From Blattamonas nauphoetae (Eukaryota; Preaxostyla; Oxymonadida), in assembly GCA_033064195.1 (NCBI GenBank), contig JARBJD010000057.1:62001-126000 (forward strand): a stretch of DNA of 64,000 nucleotides. Direction: 5' to 3'. The notes below the pieces were generated by a model. That model saw nothing but the letters and a program-made list of their open reading frames with translations. It was not told the DNA's origin and did not search any database. Position 1 is the stretch's first letter, and every line of letters begins with the position of its first letter. Below, in pieces: positions 49,656-60,644 of this stretch. A program made the position numbers and the translations under genes.

Positions 49656-52600
49656 ATGCGATTCCTGTTCTGGATGGTCACGATGACATGGTCCAAATTC
49701 ACAAGAGATCCGACCGAACTCGATTCTTTTGATGCTTTATTGCAGGAATTTCTATCGTCGACGAACGACATCGAGAGAACACCGAGAGAAGTCAGACTTG
49801 ACAACAAATCCTTCTCATGTTCACCGATCTCCATATCATCCCGCATCCTGCTTATCACTGGACAGTACAACACAATGGTGACATCATCGCTCCCATCAGA
49901 AATCCAGCGACAGCAAACTGAGATCCAGAACCAACAAGCAGTCCAGAATCACAAGCAAATCGGTATTTTCATTCTCAGAAACACCACTCTTTCCCTTTCA
50001 ACTCTTGCTTTCGACCTTCGAATGCTGAAAGGCGAACATGATCATTCTGGCCGTCCAGCCAACACTCAGAATTCTGTGTCTTGTGGAATCCTCTCCTCAT
50101 CTCACGTTTCTGTTGACAATGTTTCGTTCTTTCTTTCATCTGGAGCTTCACCATTCGTGGTTTCATCAACTGGATTGACAGACAACTCCGCATCGACGCT
50201 GATTCTGTCGCGTTGTCTGTTTTTCGCTAAACTTGGAGTGATGGGAGCTTTTGCCAACATTTTGGAAGATGCACCGCTCACAGATTCTCTCTCTATCTCG
50301 ATTCATTCTCTTTCTCTCTCTTCACTCGCCGAATCAAATCCATCTGGAATCGCATTCTGCCTCCCACCGTCCATGCCACAAAATTCATCGACCTTCCAAA
50401 TCAAATCCCTAATCACAGCGTGTTCCTTCCAAAACATGAGCTCAAGTCATTTTTCATCATCGAGCAAACCGAAACTCCAGAGCGTCAGAATCATCGACTC
50501 AACAATGGAAAATGTCGAAAATGGTCTTTATGGAACCGTAACACCGGAAATAAACCAGCATAAAGATTTCATTTGCGCAAACTGTTCCATCGTGGAATGC
50601 CCAAACACAGAGAATGACGGACCGACGAAAGAAATCGAAGAAGACAGGATCTTCACATCGTCAACTCAACAGATCAAAGTTGATCCCACTTTTTCGGATT
50701 ATTCGTTCACCAGATGCACATTCACAGCAACCAACACGACAACGTCGTTCACTTTGATAAGCCTGTCCCCTCTCGAAGGAAACGTGAGATTCTCGTTGTG
50801 CACTTTCAAAGTGGAAATCGGGTCGAACCACAACACGCTGATCGACTGCCGAGCAAACCTCGAATTGAATCTGGATTGTGTGATTGACACGTGCACATTC
50901 ACGTTCTGGCGAGAATCGGCAGTCTCAACAGCGTCGAACCAGCTCGTCCTCTCCTCCTTCCTCCACGTCTTCCTCGTCTCGTCCACCTTCTCCCCTCCCC
51001 CTCCCGACCCAGACTCAGACACACCTCGCATCTCCTCTGCTCGAACTGTCCATCTTCAAAGCTCAATCACATTCCTCTTCGTCTCCAACTGCATCTTTCG
51101 AAACCAGACAACGAATGGGTCTGGTGGAGTGTTCTACGTTCCCTACTCCATCCCCCGCCTCACCGACAGCCTCTTCGAAAACTGTCGAGCGGACGGGGAT
51201 GGTGGATCAATTTACACATCGATGTCTCACCACAGTCTCGCTCGTTGTGTCTTTCGGGGAAATAGAGCCAAGTGTGGAGGAGCGTTGAAACTGAATTATC
51301 TCCGAACCATCCTCCTGATTGACTGCCACTTTGAGGGGAACGAGGCAGTTGGGACGTATGCCAACGATCCCGACACACGGGCACACTATCGAGGGAATGA
51401 CGTCTGTGTTCATTCCCCGAATTTGGCAGCATTCGCATCAACAACGGTTGTCGATTGTTCATCATCCACCACAAGTCCGAAACTCGGATATTACTACACG
51501 GATGCAACCAATGGGAACATGACAACAGAAGACACTCTCTTCCCCTCTCCGTCAACCGTCACACCGCCGACCAAAGAGTTCTTTGTGGAAGGTGGAGAGA
51601 GCGGAGATTGTTCCGTTGACAGTCCGTGTGGATCACTCAACACAGCTCTCTCGCACACAGGAAGCGGGACGAATCTCATCAACGTGGGGAGTGGCTCTTT
51701 TGAAGTTCCAGCAGCGTCGATCTCGTCGAACGTGGAAGTGTTTGGAGTTGGCTTCCTCACCAACACTTCGACCTTCACAACAATCGTCTCGTCTGGACTG
51801 ACAGTGTCTGGAAGTGGAAATCTGACACTCGTCTCACTCTCCCTCAAACCGAAAGATTCCACCAGCCAGCTCATCACAATGGAATCGTCGAAGGAATCTC
51901 GTTTGTCGACAGTTCGGATCGAATGCATCTCATCACATGAAGTCTCTCTCCTCTCATTTTCATCGGGATCGTCGATCCTCTTCGCCTGCTGGTTCAACTC
52001 GATTGAGATGGAGAGAGATGCCGTGATCTCCATTTCTGGATCAGCCGCTGTCTCGTTTCAACGATGCTGGTTCATGCTGATCAAGCGAAAAGAAGGAAAC
52101 GGCGGAAGTTGTCTTGATTGGAGTTCTTCGAAAGTGCTGAGATTCGGGTCATGTGATTTCGCTCACTGTTCGTCTTCTGGTCGAGCTGGATGTTTGGATC
52201 TCGTCGCAACTGCAACAACCAGTTCAGCCGTTTTCAGCTCTGTCATCTTCACTTCCAACACAGCGAACACCACTCTTCCCAATCATGGAAACGACATTTC
52301 ACATTCTGGTTTCACGTCAGCCAACATCAACACTATTTCATCTTGTCGCTCAACAAGTGCACTCCCCCATGCTCTCGTCAATTTCTCAACATCACAGAGC
52401 TTCATCTGCCCAGGTCGATATTTCTCGTCGAAAGGAATCGACTATCCGCTCGCCATCCGATTCGACCAAGCTGTTCCTCAGTCGTGGTTCAAAGGCTTCC
52501 AAAACGAGATCGATGCTCTGATGGAGTCCACCACGACCGTCGACATCAGATCAGAATCTACGTTCATCCTCGATCCTTTCGAGATTATTCACAAGAGTAT

Positions 52601-55600
52601 CAGCATTCAGTCCTGTCCACTGACGATTCAAACATATGAAAGGACACTCGTTCGTGTTGGGAGTGGAGCCTCAGTCTCATTTGTCACCAACGCCGTCTCA
52701 GTCACGCAGACATTTGCTGGAGTTCCGTTTGTGATGGAGGAAGACGCCAAACTCCTTCGATTGTCCAACATGAAAATCTCTCTTACTTCGCATCAACAAC
52801 TCCCTTTCGTCCAATGTAAAGGTGGGGCACTTCAGATCGAGACCATGACACTTCAAACGACATCGTTCATCAGTTTTGGAGAGAGCTCGTTCATCGACTG
52901 CAAATCTTGCACAGCGAGCATTGGCACAAGTTCGTTCAGCAACCTCGAAACAAAGGGAGAGGGAGCGGTTCTTCATGCTGTGAACACGACAGTGACCTGC
53001 TCTGACTCATCCTTCGCGAAGTGCACAGCGAGGAACGGAGGAGCGCTGTTCGTCGAACTGGATGGCTCGAAATATGTCATCGTCACTCACTCGAAGACAT
53101 CATCGTTTTCGACGACATTCGAGAATTGCTGTGCGGTTGGAGAGGGCGACAGGTCGAGTCCGGAAGGAAAGGGAGGAGCATTGTTTGTGAAAGGCAGATC
53201 GACGTCGCCCACGCCTATCCGCTTCAACAACACAGACACGAATCACGCTCGATTTGAACAGAACTCGGCGCTTTTGGGTCAGGATCTGTTTGTGGAGTCG
53301 TCTCTCTTCAGTTCAGTTGAGACATCGAAACTGAGTTCGTTTGGAGGCGGATCGCTGAGTGCGGATGATCATGTTGTGATTGAGGGCCGACCCGAGACAG
53401 ATAAATCGGTGATTGGTCTTCTGATTCCCACGCCGTCGATTTCGGTGAATGGATCAGTGAAAGAGGTGATGACAGGAATGAGTGGAGTTGATTCGATTGA
53501 CTGCAAATGGACATCGTCGTTCTGTGCGACGCTGGAGTATGGGATTCGATTTCTGAAGACGAAATATCCGAACGGGGAACTATTTCCACAATCGATGAAG
53601 TTTGTGTGGAACATGTCGTACTTTGAGAAGGACGTTGTTGTGTCGGATCAGGATGTTGTGGTGTCAGGAACGACAGGAACGAAGGTTGGAGCAGGTGAGA
53701 CACTTCGAACGATTGTGAAAGTGAACGAGACGATCACCTCTGCATTCCTGTTCACAATCAATGACTCGGCGTTGTTCACGATTTCAGAATTGGACATTGT
53801 GACGAGTGTGTCAGTTGGGCTGTTTGTTTTGGAGGAGAGTGGAGGAAGGCTGGGATTGTCGAAAGTGGGAATTGTGTGCAGTCTGGAAGGATCACACTCG
53901 CAACCTCTGATCAAGTCAGAAGGTCGACCAGTTGTGATTGAGTCGAGCACGTTCAACACATCCTCCTCTTTGCTGGGCTCCTTCTCGCATCCGATCCTCC
54001 AACTGCTCTCCTCATCGACTCCATCCTCGGCGTCCATCACTCTCTCCTCTGTCTCCTTCTCCTCGCTCCAAACGACATCTTCAGCGCTTGTAGAGATTGA
54101 CACCGATGGAGTGATCTCTGTTCTGTCCACCTCATTTTCGTCGTGCTCGTGCTCGTCTGGAATCAAAGGCGAACATGTGTTTGTGCGAACTTCGAATCCT
54201 GAAGCATCGATCACTCGAAAAATGTGGACAGACAGTTTTTCGGTGTCAACACCTCCAAATGCGTTTTATGTTGAAGATAGAAATCGACAATCATCCGACG
54301 AATGGTTCTCGCTTCCTCTTCTTCTTTTCCTGATTAATCCGACCGGAACAGTGCTCGTGGATTCATCTGCCCACTCCTCGACTCACACAAACTGTGGCTC
54401 TTCCTCGCTTGCCTGCTCATCTCTCGACTCTGCCATCCGCTCCGCCGCAACACACACACTCTCCGAAATCTCTCTCAACATTTCTTCGTCTGTGACAGCT
54501 CAATTCACAGTCGCGTCCAACCTCGCCATTCATTCGGCGACATCATCTCCAATTGTTGTCGATCTGAAAACGGCTGCACAATTGGTTGTGAGTACTCCAT
54601 CTTCAACGCTCAGCTTGACCAGCCTCCACTTCTCGATTGATTCAACCTGCTCAGCATCTCCTCTCTTCCTCGTCTCGTCAGGCGAGCTTGTCTTCTCGTC
54701 GTGTCGAATTGGGGGAGATTCAGTGACAAACTTGCCCTCCACTCTCACCACACTTGTCACAGTATTTGGAGGAGGCTCGCTGAACATTGTGGACTCAACT
54801 TTCAAGCAGCTCCATTTCACCCATCCATCGGAAGGAACAACCATCCATCTCTCTCTGGGTTCAACATTCACAACAAACACAGCAACCATCTTCGACAATA
54901 TTGCATCAAATGGAACAGGCTCACTCATCGTCGCAGAAGCAACAAATCTCGCAACACTCTCCCAATCGCCTCCATTCGCGCTTCTGAAACAAACGATGCC
55001 ACTCCCACCAAACACAATCTTCTCGCTGGACGAGAAAATGAAGATTGTTGGAAAGGTTGGCGATGGAGATGCTGAAAGTCTGCTGTTCTTTTGGCATCCA
55101 CACACCAAAGCAGAGGCCACTCTCTCAGTGAGTGAGGAAGGGGAGGATCACCCGAACTGTGGTCTTCCTCAGCTTCCTTGCCGGACACTTGAGAAGGGAC
55201 TCACGCTTGTGAAGAAAACAGGAACAGTGGTGATTGTGTGCAGTGCTGGTGTCATCACGTCTTCTCTGTCCACTTCGCATCGAACTCAAACAATGAAGTC
55301 GAAAAAAGAGAAAGAAACGATCTCAATCGAACCAACTGGATCCCTCACAGTTTTGGCAGATCATTCCCTCATCCTGTCCAACCTCGACTTCATCTTCGCA
55401 ACTGGTAAGCGAACTGTGTCTGCTCTGAAACCAACAGCTGGATGCCTCACAATCAACTCGTGCTCGTTCGGCTCGTCGTTGTCTGACACAGCAGTTGATT
55501 CTTCTCTCATCGAAGTGTCTGGCTCGCTCGTCGTCACATCGACTGTCTTCACCCGATTCAGCTCGTCCACAGATAGTCTCATCCGAATTGAGCTTTCAGG

Positions 55601-58600
55601 GTCTCACTCCGTCTCCTTTGAATCAACCTCCCTCGTTTCATATTCGGCACCAGCAACTCCTCTCATATCCCTCACTCTCTCCTCCACCACTGACCAGACA
55701 GACTGGGACTTCGACCTGAGTGGTCTCTCGTTCTCTCTCGCTTCATCGAATTCTGATCCGAGTGGAGTTCAGATCTTTGTGTCTGGGCCTTCGTTCGCGA
55801 CCCAGATCAAACCCTCTCGTTTCCCTTCTGTTGGCTCGTTGACAGATCCAAAAGCGTTTTGGGGGAATGACACATCGACGGAAGTGTCATCGTCGCTGCT
55901 TGTGTATCTGATTGCAGCTGGAAGAGAGATCTGTGTGGATGGCGAAAACGGGAAAGACATTGCACACTGTGGTCACTTTGGAGTGAGTTGCTTGACGATT
56001 AGAAAAGGGATCTTGCGAGCGAATGGAGAAGATGGATCGAAAGAGATCCGAATTGTGGATTCGACAGCTCTTGACGGATTGATCTCTCCGAATGCACTCA
56101 CTATCTCTCTCGTTGGAGATTCGCCCATTCAGGCTGTGACGATTCTTGAGAATGGTGGATTCTCTGTGGTAGATGGCTTTCTCTCGCTCTCCACTCTTTC
56201 TTTCTCCACTTCTGTCTACTCCTTTTCGAAATCGTTGATCTGTGTGAGCCAGCCAGGATCTCTCTCCATCAACTCCTGCTCTTTCACATCCTTCTCTTCA
56301 CAATCGTCGGCATCGATCCTCACAGCGACTATCGCCTCTCAACAATCTGTGACCATCACCGACACAACATTCTCAAACTGCAACACGAAGGGATCAGCTC
56401 GATCTGGAGTGCTTGATGTGTCAATGGCAGTTGGAAGTGAGTTCGCCATCACACATTCTGGAAATCCGTTCACATCTTGTTCATCACCATTTGCAATTGC
56501 CAACCACATCTTGATATCTCACCCTTCTCTGTCAAAAGAAGTGATCGACACCTCTCTCCACTTCACGTGGGATCAGACCTCTCGAACTTCGAAGGATTTG
56601 ATGGGAAAGGAAGGAAACCATCCGATTCCGATTCCACTCGCTCTCTTCTTCCTCACACTCCAACAACACGTGTTCATCGATGCCGAATGGTGTGATGTGT
56701 CTGTGTGTGGCTTCGAAGAGTATCCTTGTGCCTCTCTCTCCACTCTCCACTCCAAAATCGGCCACATCTCTGATCCAATCATCACTCTCACATCATCGCT
56801 CACACACTCAGATGAACTGACGTTGGCAACAAAGATGTCATTGGTTGGAGAGAATAACGAGCTGCGAATCTCCGAACAGTCACTCTCCCCGACAGAGTGT
56901 GGTCTCTTCACAACAACTGCCGATGTTTCCTTCGCTGCAATCTTCGTCACTGTTCCATCGACGTTCAAACACATCTCGCTGATGGATTGCCAGTCAGGCT
57001 CGTTGAGTGTGGTGAACTGTTCGTTCAGTCAAGAATCCTCCACAACAATTCCAACCGTTCTGTTCGAACTGCACTCAGACGCCAGTCTGTCCATCTCCAA
57101 ATCGTTCTTCACCTCGATCACCTCATCGCATCCAAAGGCAAGTGTGATCTCAGCTGTTCTGAGTGAGGTAGGTTCTCTCCATCTGGACAACAACACGTTC
57201 TCGTCGTGTTCCTGTTCAGGTGATGCCCATTCGATCTTCGTCTCACTTGACAACTCAAGCGAGGTTCACGTGGACACTTTCGATTATTCGCTGACCAATC
57301 TCGTGTTCTCGTCTGTGTCACCGAACTCGGAATCGACGCCTTCGATTGATGTGTTGGTTGTTGGACACCATCTGGACAGAACAGTCACACTGGATCGGTG
57401 GGAGGGAAGCTTCAGTCGGGAGAAAGGAGAGTCAGTTTGGGGAGACGACAAGACGACAGGAATGAACACATCGCTGCTTCCTTACTTGGTGTCGATCTCG
57501 GGAGAAGTGGAAGTGGACTGGAAGGGATTTCAGTTTGAGAAATGTGGTCATTTCTTTCTTTTCTGTTCCTCATTTGAACTTGGCGTGGCTCGGATGGAAG
57601 AAGCAGATTTGAACAGAATCAAAATTGTGGAGAAGATTGAAGTGGCGTCGACGATTGGGATAAAGGGTGAGAATTGTGTTGTTGGGGCATCAATGGAATC
57701 GATTCTCTGTTTCACGAAGGATGGCTCATTCGAGAACTCTCCCAACGATTCCATCGACTCATCGCTGTCATTCTCATCACTCGGAATTGCCGTTAATCCA
57801 CTTGACCGAACTACTCCTCTCTTCCTCTCCACTTGTGGTTCGCTCTCATTCAGTTCATGTTCTTTTGTGGGTTCTGGATCGACAGCCATCTCGTTCTCTC
57901 TCATTTCAATCTCGCAAAGCGAGCTCATTCTATCTGAAGTGATCGCACACAGTATCACTCTTGACTCGCTTCCACTGATCCTCTCCAAAGGAAGCGTCTC
58001 AATCTCAAAGAGCAATTTCACATCAATCAATCGCGTGGCTGGGTTGGGATGTGTTTTGGAGACTCAATCCGATGATGAAGTGAAAGTCGTGGACTCCTCG
58101 TTCAGCTTGTGCCGATCAGAGAACACTCAAACGTGGATCATTCTTCATGGAGCGAATGAGAAGACGTTGAAAGTGGAGAACTGGAAAGGAACACTGGATC
58201 GATTCTCTGCTCGTGCGAGTGTGCTCCTGGCTGCACCATCCGACTCTGACTCAATCTCGTCTTCATCGACTGATCAGTCTGAACCGTATTCTCTTCTGTA
58301 CGAGTTCTATCCTCGTGTGTCTGGGGAGATTGTGGTGAGTGTGGGAGAGGTGAACGAAGACCATCGATTGTGTGGGAGCTGGGAGCTTCCTTGTCTGACA
58401 GTTGATAAAGCAGTTTTGATGACAGGAGTTCGGAAAGTGGAGATATTTGGATTGAGTGAGATGAAATCAACGATGACGATGGATGGAGACTTGCTGTGGA
58501 TTGGTGGGCACAAAAAGAAAGGGATTTTGAAGATGATTGGACCAAGTCAGATTGTGAACAACGTGTTCGATGATCCCGACACTCTCCTTCTCTCGTTCGT

Positions 58601-60644
58601 CACTGTCGATCTCTCTGACACCACACTCTCCTCGTCTGACTCGCTGATTTTGAACGAGAATGGGGAGGTTTCAATTGACTCGTCGACGTTCAAATCTAAC
58701 AATGTGATCTCGTTCAATCTGATCCGACTGACTGGAGGGGAAGCATCGGTGACAAACCTGACACTCTCCGATGTGACATTCTCATCGATCGTGTTCGATC
58801 TCTCCTCTTCTGATCTTTGCTCTTTCACTGACGTGCTGATTTCGGAGACGAGACTGTCATCATTCCTGAAAGTGTCTGACACGGATCGACTTGTTCTGAA
58901 ATCGTTCTCATTCGACGGATCGTCACCCAACATGTCATCTGAGGTTTCTGAGAAGAACGATGAAGAGGGGAAAGATGTTTGTGAATGGACAGACTCGCTG
59001 ATCCGAGTTGTGAACACAACCTCAATTTTTGAGAATGTGAAAGTGTCTCATGTTGGATCGGGAGGGATTTGGATGGATGGAGGATCGATGAAAGTGGAAG
59101 CAAGCACGTTCCACGACAACTTTGTGTCAAATTCGTCATTCCCTTCAGTTCGTCGAAACATCCACTGCTCGAATGGTGTGCTGAACATTGAGAGTCTGAG
59201 TGGAGGCGATGGACAGCTGCCAGGGATGTCAGGGTGGATCAGTGTTGGAGATGGATGCCACTTCTCGTCATCTGTTGTCGATATCCGCTCTCCTCTCTTC
59301 ATCCCATCGCTGAATCGATCGAAGAGCACGATCTCGCGGAACTCGAAAACGAAGACATTCACAGCAGCACTTGTTGGATCGCTTCTGATTCCTTGTGGTC
59401 TGTGGATTGAGGTTTTTGAATGGGATGAGAAAACGAAGAGAGAAACAGGAAAGAGTGTGGAAGTTGACCTGTCTCCAACTTCAATCGAAAACTGGAATGA
59501 AACGAGTCTGACGTTGAAACTTAACGAAGACACTCTGAAGAAATCGCTGGAAATGGAACAAGAATGGCGACTTCGAGTGATGTCTGGATCTGGAATTGGT
59601 GGAGACGATTGGGTGAGACTGAAGATGAGTGTTGTGGCAGAGCGAAAGGCACAAGCAGTGGAGAGTCTGAAATGGGTGATTCCAGTTGCGGCAGGGATCA
59701 TCGCAGCGATGGTTGTGATTCTGATTGTGATTGTGTGCTTGCGTCGACGGAAGAACCAATCAGTGAAGAAAGAAGTGAAGAAGGAAGAGCTTCAGGAAGA
59801 AGAATTCATTGAGAAGATGGAGTTTGGAGACGAACCAACGATGGGAAGACATGTGATCGAATCGACAGCTGAAGCGATGAAAGACAAGACACTCACGAAA
59901 CAAGGACCAGAACAGCCAACAGAAACTCAGCCGGAACCACAACCGTTGCCATCGGCTTCGAATGGATTCCCCCAAATCGAAGTGATTGAAGTGATGGATT
60001 GTATGAACTTTGGATCGCATTATGTGTCTCGACAGAACTCGCTGTATCACCGATTGCATGTTCAGAAGAGCCCACTTGAGAACAAGCGAAGGGAAGAGCG
60101 GAGACTGGCGACGGCACTTCTGAGAATCAAAAACACAACTCCACTGGCTGATGTTCTGTCACATCTGTCGTCGCACTGGGTGAAGATGAACAAGGATGGA
60201 GAACTGTGTCTTCTGTTTGAAGATGGGATTCGTCCACCGAATGGAGAACAATCGAAGACAGACCAAACAATGAACTGTGATGCTGATGGAGAGAAAAGAG
60301 ACGGCCAACGATGGAGTGCACCTGAGCAGTTTGTGGAGAAGGGAGAAATGCAACAACAAATTGACACATCGCAGGTGTCGGTTTTTCGGCTCGGCCTCGT
60401 CTTGTGGGAAATAGAGACTGGACAGATCCCGTTTGGGGAGACGGATGCGGTGAATGCGTGCCGTCAGCTGAAGGCTGGGATTGTGCCAGCGATGGATGGA
60501 GTACCGAATGTGTCGATGAGGGATCTGATCACTCGCTGTCTGTGTGTGAATGCTGACGACCGACCATCGCTAGAAGCAGTTGCCTCAACGCTCTGCGAGT
60601 TGGAGGAAGAAGCAATCCTCTGCAACGATGGGCTGCTTTTGTGA
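49656..60644 (+). CDS. Giant (3,662-aa) tandem beta-helix receptor pseudokinase
   Basis: One uninterrupted exon of 10,989 bp. The N-terminus (MRFLFWMVTMTW) is a weak signal peptide, so an upstream exon is possible. The ectodomain is beta-helix, restarted by at least eight initiator motifs near residues 643, 1272, 1566, 1822, 2092, 2339, 2618 and 2892 (for example NCGLPQLPCRTLEKG, HCGHFGVSCLTIRKG, LCGSWELPCLTVDKA). It closes with the membrane-proximal module (RRNIHC, SLSGGDG, SPLFIPSL), a transmembrane helix at ~3340-3362 and RRRKNQ. The cytoplasmic part has an alpha-D-like LYHRLHVQKSP, LSSHWVKMNKDGEL in place of HRD, no canonical DFG, RWSAPEQ (~3552), VFRLGLVLWEIETGQIPFGE and NADDRPSL. A non-catalytic signalling receptor is inferred. 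Confidence 0.88.
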   Translation: MRFLFWMVTMTWSKFTRDPTELDSFDALLQEFLSSTNDIERTPREVRLDNKSFSCSPISISSRILLITGQYNTMVTSSLPSEIQRQQTEIQNQQAVQNHKQIGIFILRNTTLSLSTLAFDLRMLKGEHDHSGRPANTQNSVSCGILSSSHVSVDNVSFFLSSGASPFVVSSTGLTDNSASTLILSRCLFFAKLGVMGAFANILEDAPLTDSLSISIHSLSLSSLAESNPSGIAFCLPPSMPQNSSTFQIKSLITACSFQNMSSSHFSSSSKPKLQSVRIIDSTMENVENGLYGTVTPEINQHKDFICANCSIVECPNTENDGPTKEIEEDRIFTSSTQQIKVDPTFSDYSFTRCTFTATNTTTSFTLISLSPLEGNVRFSLCTFKVEIGSNHNTLIDCRANLELNLDCVIDTCTFTFWRESAVSTASNQLVLSSFLHVFLVSSTFSPPPPDPDSDTPRISSARTVHLQSSITFLFVSNCIFRNQTTNGSGGVFYVPYSIPRLTDSLFENCRADGDGGSIYTSMSHHSLARCVFRGNRAKCGGALKLNYLRTILLIDCHFEGNEAVGTYANDPDTRAHYRGNDVCVHSPNLAAFASTTVVDCSSSTTSPKLGYYYTDATNGNMTTEDTLFPSPSTVTPPTKEFFVEGGESGDCSVDSPCGSLNTALSHTGSGTNLINVGSGSFEVPAASISSNVEVFGVGFLTNTSTFTTIVSSGLTVSGSGNLTLVSLSLKPKDSTSQLITMESSKESRLSTVRIECISSHEVSLLSFSSGSSILFACWFNSIEMERDAVISISGSAAVSFQRCWFMLIKRKEGNGGSCLDWSSSKVLRFGSCDFAHCSSSGRAGCLDLVATATTSSAVFSSVIFTSNTANTTLPNHGNDISHSGFTSANINTISSCRSTSALPHALVNFSTSQSFICPGRYFSSKGIDYPLAIRFDQAVPQSWFKGFQNEIDALMESTTTVDIRSESTFILDPFEIIHKSISIQSCPLTIQTYERTLVRVGSGASVSFVTNAVSVTQTFAGVPFVMEEDAKLLRLSNMKISLTSHQQLPFVQCKGGALQIETMTLQTTSFISFGESSFIDCKSCTASIGTSSFSNLETKGEGAVLHAVNTTVTCSDSSFAKCTARNGGALFVELDGSKYVIVTHSKTSSFSTTFENCCAVGEGDRSSPEGKGGALFVKGRSTSPTPIRFNNTDTNHARFEQNSALLGQDLFVESSLFSSVETSKLSSFGGGSLSADDHVVIEGRPETDKSVIGLLIPTPSISVNGSVKEVMTGMSGVDSIDCKWTSSFCATLEYGIRFLKTKYPNGELFPQSMKFVWNMSYFEKDVVVSDQDVVVSGTTGTKVGAGETLRTIVKVNETITSAFLFTINDSALFTISELDIVTSVSVGLFVLEESGGRLGLSKVGIVCSLEGSHSQPLIKSEGRPVVIESSTFNTSSSLLGSFSHPILQLLSSSTPSSASITLSSVSFSSLQTTSSALVEIDTDGVISVLSTSFSSCSCSSGIKGEHVFVRTSNPEASITRKMWTDSFSVSTPPNAFYVEDRNRQSSDEWFSLPLLLFLINPTGTVLVDSSAHSSTHTNCGSSSLACSSLDSAIRSAATHTLSEISLNISSSVTAQFTVASNLAIHSATSSPIVVDLKTAAQLVVSTPSSTLSLTSLHFSIDSTCSASPLFLVSSGELVFSSCRIGGDSVTNLPSTLTTLVTVFGGGSLNIVDSTFKQLHFTHPSEGTTIHLSLGSTFTTNTATIFDNIASNGTGSLIVAEATNLATLSQSPPFALLKQTMPLPPNTIFSLDEKMKIVGKVGDGDAESLLFFWHPHTKAEATLSVSEEGEDHPNCGLPQLPCRTLEKGLTLVKKTGTVVIVCSAGVITSSLSTSHRTQTMKSKKEKETISIEPTGSLTVLADHSLILSNLDFIFATGKRTVSALKPTAGCLTINSCSFGSSLSDTAVDSSLIEVSGSLVVTSTVFTRFSSSTDSLIRIELSGSHSVSFESTSLVSYSAPATPLISLTLSSTTDQTDWDFDLSGLSFSLASSNSDPSGVQIFVSGPSFATQIKPSRFPSVGSLTDPKAFWGNDTSTEVSSSLLVYLIAAGREICVDGENGKDIAHCGHFGVSCLTIRKGILRANGEDGSKEIRIVDSTALDGLISPNALTISLVGDSPIQAVTILENGGFSVVDGFLSLSTLSFSTSVYSFSKSLICVSQPGSLSINSCSFTSFSSQSSASILTATIASQQSVTITDTTFSNCNTKGSARSGVLDVSMAVGSEFAITHSGNPFTSCSSPFAIANHILISHPSLSKEVIDTSLHFTWDQTSRTSKDLMGKEGNHPIPIPLALFFLTLQQHVFIDAEWCDVSVCGFEEYPCASLSTLHSKIGHISDPIITLTSSLTHSDELTLATKMSLVGENNELRISEQSLSPTECGLFTTTADVSFAAIFVTVPSTFKHISLMDCQSGSLSVVNCSFSQESSTTIPTVLFELHSDASLSISKSFFTSITSSHPKASVISAVLSEVGSLHLDNNTFSSCSCSGDAHSIFVSLDNSSEVHVDTFDYSLTNLVFSSVSPNSESTPSIDVLVVGHHLDRTVTLDRWEGSFSREKGESVWGDDKTTGMNTSLLPYLVSISGEVEVDWKGFQFEKCGHFFLFCSSFELGVARMEEADLNRIKIVEKIEVASTIGIKGENCVVGASMESILCFTKDGSFENSPNDSIDSSLSFSSLGIAVNPLDRTTPLFLSTCGSLSFSSCSFVGSGSTAISFSLISISQSELILSEVIAHSITLDSLPLILSKGSVSISKSNFTSINRVAGLGCVLETQSDDEVKVVDSSFSLCRSENTQTWIILHGANEKTLKVENWKGTLDRFSARASVLLAAPSDSDSISSSSTDQSEPYSLLYEFYPRVSGEIVVSVGEVNEDHRLCGSWELPCLTVDKAVLMTGVRKVEIFGLSEMKSTMTMDGDLLWIGGHKKKGILKMIGPSQIVNNVFDDPDTLLLSFVTVDLSDTTLSSSDSLILNENGEVSIDSSTFKSNNVISFNLIRLTGGEASVTNLTLSDVTFSSIVFDLSSSDLCSFTDVLISETRLSSFLKVSDTDRLVLKSFSFDGSSPNMSSEVSEKNDEEGKDVCEWTDSLIRVVNTTSIFENVKVSHVGSGGIWMDGGSMKVEASTFHDNFVSNSSFPSVRRNIHCSNGVLNIESLSGGDGQLPGMSGWISVGDGCHFSSSVVDIRSPLFIPSLNRSKSTISRNSKTKTFTAALVGSLLIPCGLWIEVFEWDEKTKRETGKSVEVDLSPTSIENWNETSLTLKLNEDTLKKSLEMEQEWRLRVMSGSGIGGDDWVRLKMSVVAERKAQAVESLKWVIPVAAGIIAAMVVILIVIVCLRRRKNQSVKKEVKKEELQEEEFIEKMEFGDEPTMGRHVIESTAEAMKDKTLTKQGPEQPTETQPEPQPLPSASNGFPQIEVIEVMDCMNFGSHYVSRQNSLYHRLHVQKSPLENKRREERRLATALLRIKNTTPLADVLSHLSSHWVKMNKDGELCLLFEDGIRPPNGEQSKTDQTMNCDADGEKRDGQRWSAPEQFVEKGEMQQQIDTSQVSVFRLGLVLWEIETGQIPFGETDAVNACRQLKAGIVPAMDGVPNVSMRDLITRCLCVNADDRPSLEAVASTLCELEEEAILCNDGLLL
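53450..58900 (+). repeat. Internal tandem beta-helix modules of ~250-280 residues
   Basis: Seven consecutive initiator motifs in the giant receptor are spaced 247-294 residues apart, each followed by a similar series of beta-coils (VVSG, LSSVSFSS, FSSCSCS types). The DNA copies are well diverged, so this is an old protein-level repeat rather than a recent satellite. Confidence 0.7.

Noticed and set aside
12984-60644. Numerous medium ORFs antisense to or out of frame with the large receptor genes
   Set aside because: Serine-rich repetitive coding sequence leaves the antisense frames open; they show no signal peptides, domains or family similarity.
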